The position numbers and the translations under genes are program-made. Positions 60,288 through 64,000 of a stretch of DNA of 64,000 nt are shown here, piece by piece. The DNA is from Candidatus Wallbacteria bacterium. Lineage in GTDB: Bacteria > Muiribacteriota > JAQTZZ01. Under the pieces are notes generated by a model. The model was not told the origin of the DNA and searched no databases. It saw only the letters and a program-made list of their open reading frames with translations. Each line of letters begins with the position of its first letter. The stretch's first letter is position 1. The stretch is taken from contig JAQTZZ010000018.1 of assembly GCA_028687545.1 (NCBI GenBank), positions 8,156 through 72,155 on the forward strand. Direction: 5' to 3'.

Positions 60288-61589
60288 TTACTTGAAAATC
60301 AGTCTGAGCGGGCAGCCTGCAAACGGATACAATTCCCTGATTATGCGTTCGAAATAACGCCTGGCATTGACAGGCATTTTTTCCACCAGATTCGTGCCTA
60401 TGTCGAAAGTCGGGCATCTCCAGGGAGACTGCTTCACTGTTTTCACGATCAGGCCCTTGCCCTTGATGCTAAGATCCTGCACTATGAGGGCGCGCCGGAT
60501 TTCCTCTTTCAGTTCAGAGGGATCGATAAAATGCTGTTTAGCTTCCTGGACTTCCAGCACAGTGTCCATCAGCTTGTTGACTCTCTGCCCGTCAAGAGCT
60601 GAGATCGTGACAACCGGAACAAAAGCATAGAATTTCAGCCTGCGCTCGATTTCTTCGAGCTTTTTCTTGTAAGTATTCTCCTTGTCTTTAACCAGGTCCC
60701 ACTTGTTCAGAGCTATCACCAGGCATTTGAAGTTGTCTTTCAGATATCCGGCCAGAGTCTGCTCGTGATGGCTGACTTCGGATTCGGCATCCAGCACCAG
60801 GACCACAACATCCGCCCTGTCGATGGCATGATGAGCCCTGTTCACGCTGTAGAATTCCACGTTCTCATGCACCTTGGACCTGCGTCTGATGCCTGCAGTG
60901 TCGATCAGCAGTATCTCTTTTTTCCGGTATTTGACAGGAGTGTCGATGGCATCCCGGGTTGTCCCCGGCTCAGCGTGGACAATGGAGCGATTCCTGCCGA
61001 TGATGCGGTTGCAGAGCGAGGATTTGCCGACATTGGGAATTCCGCAGATTGCGACCTTGATCTGCTCGACCTCTGCAGGGTGTTCCATTTTTGAGAGCGC
61101 GAGCTTTTCCAGGATCAGTTCGAACAATTCGGTCACATTCCTGCCGTGCACTGCAGAGAGGTGCACGCAGTCCCTGATGCCGAGCTGTTGATAGTCATAC
61201 CGGACTTCCTTCTGCTCAGGCGTATCAATCTTATTCACAACCAGGATCACATCTTTCTTCAATTTCCTGAGCTTGCGGCTGACTTCCAGATCGTCGGTCG
61301 TCACGCCGATCTGGCCGTCGATCACCAGTACCACCAGATCCGCCTCTTCCAGCATCTGCTGGCTTTTCTCAGTCACCAGCCTGTCTATTTCCCGGTGCGG
61401 GACGAAATCCCAGCCGCCAGTGTCTTCCAGGATGAAGCGCACTCCTTCCCATTCCAGTTCCTGTTCGATGAAATCCCGGGTGATGCGGGGCTGGTCTTCG
61501 ACAATGGCGATCCGCTTTTTTGACAGTCTATTGAAGAGCGTGGATTTGCCGACATTGGTCCGGCCGATCAGGGCGACTTTTTTCAACAT
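60288..61589 (-). CDS. der: Ribosome biogenesis GTPase Der (EngA)
   Basis: 433 residues, normal length. Two tandem GTPase domains with P-loops GRTNVGKS and GIPNVGKS, switch Gly motifs DTGGW and DTAGI, and specificity motifs NKID and NKWD, then a KH-like C-terminal domain. Needed for assembly of the large ribosomal subunit. Start follows GGAGGAAAG. The only clear translation-linked housekeeping gene here besides the RIO kinase. Confidence 0.97.
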   Translation of the reverse strand: MLKKVALIGRTNVGKSTLFNRLSKKRIAIVEDQPRITRDFIEQELEWEGVRFILEDTGGWDFVPHREIDRLVTEKSQQMLEEADLVVLVIDGQIGVTTDDLEVSRKLRKLKKDVILVVNKIDTPEQKEVRYDYQQLGIRDCVHLSAVHGRNVTELFELILEKLALSKMEHPAEVEQIKVAICGIPNVGKSSLCNRIIGRNRSIVHAEPGTTRDAIDTPVKYRKKEILLIDTAGIRRRSKVHENVEFYSVNRAHHAIDRADVVVLVLDAESEVSHHEQTLAGYLKDNFKCLVIALNKWDLVKDKENTYKKKLEEIERRLKFYAFVPVVTISALDGQRVNKLMDTVLEVQEAKQHFIDPSELKEEIRRALIVQDLSIKGKGLIVKTVKQSPWRCPTFDIGTNLVEKMPVNARRYFERIIRELYPFAGCPLRLIFK

Positions 61590-61717
61590 GAGCTTTCCTC
61601 CGCATTATCCGGACGCTTCCGGCAGCCCCGACGTTCAGCTCTGGCATGAACCATGCAACGTCAGAGGGCGCCGTTAGAATACCATGATCTGCAGTAATCC
61701 TCAAGTACCGTTATTTA

Positions 61718-61741
61718 TACCGGGTCTATACATTTGACAAA
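61718..61741. repeat. 24-bp dispersed repeat, copy 2
   Basis: ACCGGGTCTATACATTTGAC segment, two mismatches to 3539-3562 over 24 bp. The reverse reads TGTCAAATGTATAGACCCGG, similar to ends of some insertion sequences. Confidence 0.4.
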
Positions 61742-61924
61742 TTCGGGGGAAAGGGATGGTTCTGAAACTCAACAGCTGCTTCTGCTGTCATAATAAAACA
61801 CGGTTTCCGTAGCAGGGCCTGGGTTGCTTTTGCATTGAAGCGGGATGAGAAATCTTGTTATCCAGTATAAAGTTCAATCTCAACTCTAATAAATAGTTCT
61901 ACCGCTGTTGCCGTCAACTTAATA

Positions 61925-61966
61925 TTGACAGTTCACTGTCAAAATAAAAAAAGTATTTTGACAGTG
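61925..61966. promoter_or_regulatory. Nested inverted repeats of TTGACAG
   Basis: TTGACAG, TTCA, CTGTCAA (61925-61942) overlaps a second, perfect 13-bp inverted repeat: CACTGTCAAAATA (61934-61946) and TATTTTGACAGTG (61954-61966). It lies 212 nt before the antitoxin gene. It could be an operator or the core of a small mobile repeat. Confidence 0.45.
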
Positions 61967-62100
61967 ATCAATTTCGGCATGAAGCCTTTTAAGTCCAAAG
62001 GCCCTGTCAGAAAAAAATCGCAGCCGCAGATCTAGCTGAACCTCAAAGCATCAGCAAGGTTCACGACCTTGCCGTTACACTCCAATTGTGCTGTATTTTA

Positions 62101-62137
62101 CTTTTCTGAAAAGGAGTGGCAGGCCTTCAGCTTTGAC
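62101..62137. repeat. Dispersed repeat A, copy 1
   Basis: CTTTTCTGAAAAGGAGTGGC then AGGCCT; related to copies at 62711-62743 and 63905-63940. TTTTCTGAAAA is itself a short palindrome. Confidence 0.4.
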
Positions 62138-62177
62138 AATGGCCTGAATTTCAAGTAAATTGAAGATCGGAGGGGAA

Positions 62178-62387
62178 ATGCAGACAATAACTCTTAAAAT
62201 CGACGACTCGATCTACGAAAATCTGCTCTGGCTCTTGAACCAGTTTCCCAAGAAGAAGATCAGGATTATCGAAAAGCCGCTTTACACCGCAGACGACGAA
62301 AAAGCATACAAAAAGGCTGTCAGGGAATTGGAGCAGGGCGAGGCATTAAGCCTGAACGAGTTGAAAAAAGAACTTCAGGATGTATAG
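62178..62387 (+). CDS. Type II antitoxin (RelB-like)
   Basis: 69 residues from the ATG after GGAGGGGAA. An N-terminal strand with TLKIDDSIYENLLWLL, then a Lys-rich linker and an acidic helical tail (AVRELEQGEALSLNELKKEL), the tail typically wrapping the toxin. Overlaps the toxin gene by 8 nt. Probably autoregulates with the toxin. Confidence 0.78.
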   Translation: MQTITLKIDDSIYENLLWLLNQFPKKKIRIIEKPLYTADDEKAYKKAVRELEQGEALSLNELKKELQDV

Positions 62388-62640
62388 TCTCAAGTTCTCG
62401 AAGAATGTTCTAAAGTTCCTCAAGGAAAAAGATCGCAAAATCCAGTCGAGAATTCTCGCCATATTCGAGAAATTCTCACATGATCCTTATGATGAAACCC
62501 TTGACGTGAAGCCCATGAGAGGAAAGCACAACCATTTCAGGCTCCGGGTAGGAGGATTCAGAATTCTGTTTGAATTCCGGAAAAGCGAGAATCTTTTTTA
62601 TTTCTACAAAGCCGATTCCAGAGGCGATGTGTACAAATAA
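62380..62640 (+). CDS. Type II toxin of the RelE/ParE superfamily
   Basis: 86 residues. FSKNVLKFLKEKDRKIQSRI helix, then KPMRGKHNHFRLRVGGFRIL, the classical RelE/ParE core with basic residues, and a final FYKADSRGDVYK. Whether it is an mRNase (RelE) or gyrase poison (ParE) cannot be read directly; the LRVGGFRILFEF pattern is closer to RelE. Coupled to the antitoxin. Confidence 0.85.
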   Translation: MYSLKFSKNVLKFLKEKDRKIQSRILAIFEKFSHDPYDETLDVKPMRGKHNHFRLRVGGFRILFEFRKSENLFYFYKADSRGDVYK

Positions 62641-62710
62641 TCGGTGGAGAAAAAGTGTCAGGCCTTGAAAATCAGCGTTAATGGATTACGGGGACGATGC
62701 TTATTTTCTT

Positions 62711-62743
62711 TTTTTCCCGAAAAGGAGCGGCGGGCCTGGAGAT
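62711..62743. repeat. Dispersed repeat A, copy 2
   Basis: Contains CCCGAAAAGGAGCGGC then GGGCCTGGAGATGA, preceded by a GGGGACGATGCTT segment like GGGGACAGTGCTT at copy 3. Confidence 0.4.
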
Positions 62744-62809
62744 GAAGATGAGAAATGCGGCGTTTGTGAAGGCGCTGAATGAATAAGGCGCACCTGGATC
62801 TTCAGCAGA

Positions 62810-63856
62810 ATGATGAAAAGACCAGTGATAAAAAAAGGCATTAAACTTATTGTCATTCCAGTCCTGGCTTTGGTTATAGCCTTCTATGCCTCTATTTACT
62901 GGTATTCCTATGGCAAAGAAACCAACAAAGAGATTTGGGAGAAAAACTCGGGAATACCGAATTGTGGTCAATGGAAAACCGACGAATTTGATCTGTACGG
63001 TTCTGTGCGGATTTTCGAAAGATTGCCCTCAGATTTCAACCTTTTTAATGCCCTGGCTTTTAAGGAAGCTTTAAAAGATTATTTAGATTACATTAAAAAA
63101 TCCGGATTTTATGGAAAATTCAGCGACGGCTTATACAATTCTCCCGACTGCTATTTTTACAATAATCTTCCATTCGGGAGATATTACTTTTTTTCCTTTG
63201 TCACACCCGGTGTGTATGATGAAAAATCCCTCCAGGCGGCCATCTCAGATTGGCGGATCAGTCCATGCTTCAGCTACCCGGGAAGGAAAAAAGCGATCAA
63301 GCTGATCAGAGATAAAATCAACATTGAAGAAAGAGACAGATTTATGAGTCGCACACCGCTGATGAAAGCGGTAATGTTCGGACAGACCGATCTGATCAAG
63401 ATGCTGATCGAAGCAGGAGCGAATGTGAATGCTACGGATGCCAGTAAAAGGTCCGCACTGTATTACGCCTGCAATCACAGTTATTCTCCGATATTTAAAC
63501 CGGACGTTCAATCGCAGGAAGTGGTTGTTACCGCGTTCCGTGCTGCGGCAGACGTGACAAGCACGGAAGTGAAACTTTTGCTGGATTCAGGAGCAGATCC
63601 ATGCCTGCCGGATGAAAATGGCGTGACTCCATTTCTTGCGGCAATTGAGAGCCGCAATCTGGGAACTGCCTGCCAGGTTGCCGGAATTACTGATGTGCTT
63701 AAAAAAAAGACAGTAGAGGAGCATTTTTCATATTTTTTTCCTCGGCAGGATGAAGAGAAAGTAAATCCAAGATTGATCAGCGGATACTTCGAGTCTTCAA
63801 CGATTGAAACCAGGCTGAAAGAAAAACTGGCGCGTCATGTCAATCCTGGAAAGTAA
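62810..63856 (+). CDS. Membrane-anchored ankyrin-repeat protein
   Basis: 348 residues (ATG ATG start, weak ribosome site). One transmembrane helix (about 13-32), an extracytoplasmic region with aromatic-rich unknown sequence (about 35-165), and three ankyrin repeats (RTPLMKAVMFGQTDLIKMLI, EAGANVNATDASKRSALYYA, LLDSGADPCLPDENGVTPFL; about 180-290). A partner-binding envelope protein. Flanked by dispersed repeats on both sides. Confidence 0.75.
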   Translation: MMKRPVIKKGIKLIVIPVLALVIAFYASIYWYSYGKETNKEIWEKNSGIPNCGQWKTDEFDLYGSVRIFERLPSDFNLFNALAFKEALKDYLDYIKKSGFYGKFSDGLYNSPDCYFYNNLPFGRYYFFSFVTPGVYDEKSLQAAISDWRISPCFSYPGRKKAIKLIRDKINIEERDRFMSRTPLMKAVMFGQTDLIKMLIEAGANVNATDASKRSALYYACNHSYSPIFKPDVQSQEVVVTAFRAAADVTSTEVKLLLDSGADPCLPDENGVTPFLAAIESRNLGTACQVAGITDVLKKKTVEEHFSYFFPRQDEEKVNPRLISGYFESSTIETRLKEKLARHVNPGK

Positions 63857-63904
63857 GGAGTGGTAATAGTGATTGGGGGGATATGGGGACAGTGCTTGGC
63901 TTTT

Positions 63905-63940
63905 TTCTTTTCTGAAAAGGGGTTGTAGACCTAGAAATGA
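63905..63940. repeat. Dispersed repeat A, copy 3
   Basis: TTCTTTTCTGAAAAGGGG then GTAGACCTAGAAATGA, preceded by GGGGACAGTGCTTGGC. The GGGACAGTGC string is typical of REP-like repeats mobilised by Y1 transposases, but none is visible here. Confidence 0.4.
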
Positions 63941-64000
63941 CGGCTGACAAAATGCGTCCCGGTGCTTTAGACGAATAGATTGAAATAATGCCTGATCCTT

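Larger units (their letters stand above)
61590..62177. other. 588-nt non-coding region with repeats
   Basis: No credible gene. It contains the second copy of the ACCGGG(T)CTATACATTTG repeat (61718-61741), a hairpin array based on TTGACAG (61925-61966), and one member of a dispersed TTTTCTGAAAAGGAG repeat (62101-62137). It may be a decayed mobile region next to the toxin-antitoxin genes. Confidence 0.6.

Noticed and set aside
1-64000. tRNA, rRNA, CRISPR arrays, complete insertion sequences or prophage
   Set aside because: No cloverleaf T-loop signatures, rRNA-like stretches, spaced repeats, transposase, integrase or phage structural genes were seen on either strand by reading.

Overview
The window reads as chromosomal DNA from an uncultured-type, Gram-negative bacterium. 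A Skp/OmpH periplasmic chaperone and a long series of proteins with Sec signal peptides support two membranes. Base composition is moderate, start codons include TTG and GTG, genes are dense, and Rho-independent terminators are classical. The mix of gingipain-like and papain-like secreted peptidases, peptidylarginine deiminase, DUF2141, DUF4846, CreD-like and large TPR/HEAT proteins resembles deep-branching candidate phyla (for example Wallbacteria or Riflebacteria). No rRNA or tRNA is present, so this placement is only an inference.

Layout. 0-12 kb: DAHP synthase, an AlbA-type ATPase, a secreted peptidylarginine deiminase, a membrane adenylate cyclase, a gingipain-family (C25) protease and several exported proteins. 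12-20 kb: a tightly overlapping run (GNAT, DUF2156, alpha/beta hydrolase, DMT exporter), then DUF4846, a thioredoxin-TPR protein, and a secreted caspase-fold protein with a Pro-Asn-Ala linker. 19.6-24.7 kb: M14 carboxypeptidase, a minus-strand operon (DJ-1-like protein without its cysteine, CreD-like protein, DUF4393) and a flavoprotein. 24.7-29.5 kb: a 1456-residue exported TPR protein ending in a caspase-like domain, coupled to a pilin-like partner and followed by a broken second copy of the flavoprotein 3' end. 29.6-34.6 kb: a tiny transcription unit, a RIO kinase, Skp, and three tandem papain-family proteases. 34.6-41.6 kb: a coupled operon of pseudo-cyclase/ATPase/TPR regulator, HEAT-TPR membrane protein and an exported zinc-finger metalloprotease like plant DA1. 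41.7-49.5 kb: YifB/ComM ATPase, small exported proteins, an RsbU-type phosphatase and a large hybrid histidine kinase. 49.6-58.6 kb: paired TPR proteins, a HEAT protein, two Q/N-rich exported proteins with a shared unknown domain, and an active/inactive pair of trypsin-like proteases. 58.8-64 kb: M20 peptidase, Der GTPase, a RelE/ParE toxin-antitoxin pair and an ankyrin membrane protein among small dispersed repeats.

The main theme is an exported proteolytic and protein-modifying arsenal: C25, two caspase-fold proteins, three C1A, M14, DA1-like, S1 plus a pseudo-S1, and an arginine deiminase. The most striking unexplained signal is regulatory. The promoters of two papain genes and of the giant TPR-caspase gene all place the heptamer TTGTAAC exactly against the -35 hexamer, with 10-11 bp direct repeats at the papain genes. 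The third papain gene has three TTGATG(C/T) heptamers at exact 10-bp steps in the same position. This predicts a shared regulator of these peptidases, not encoded in the window as far as can be seen.
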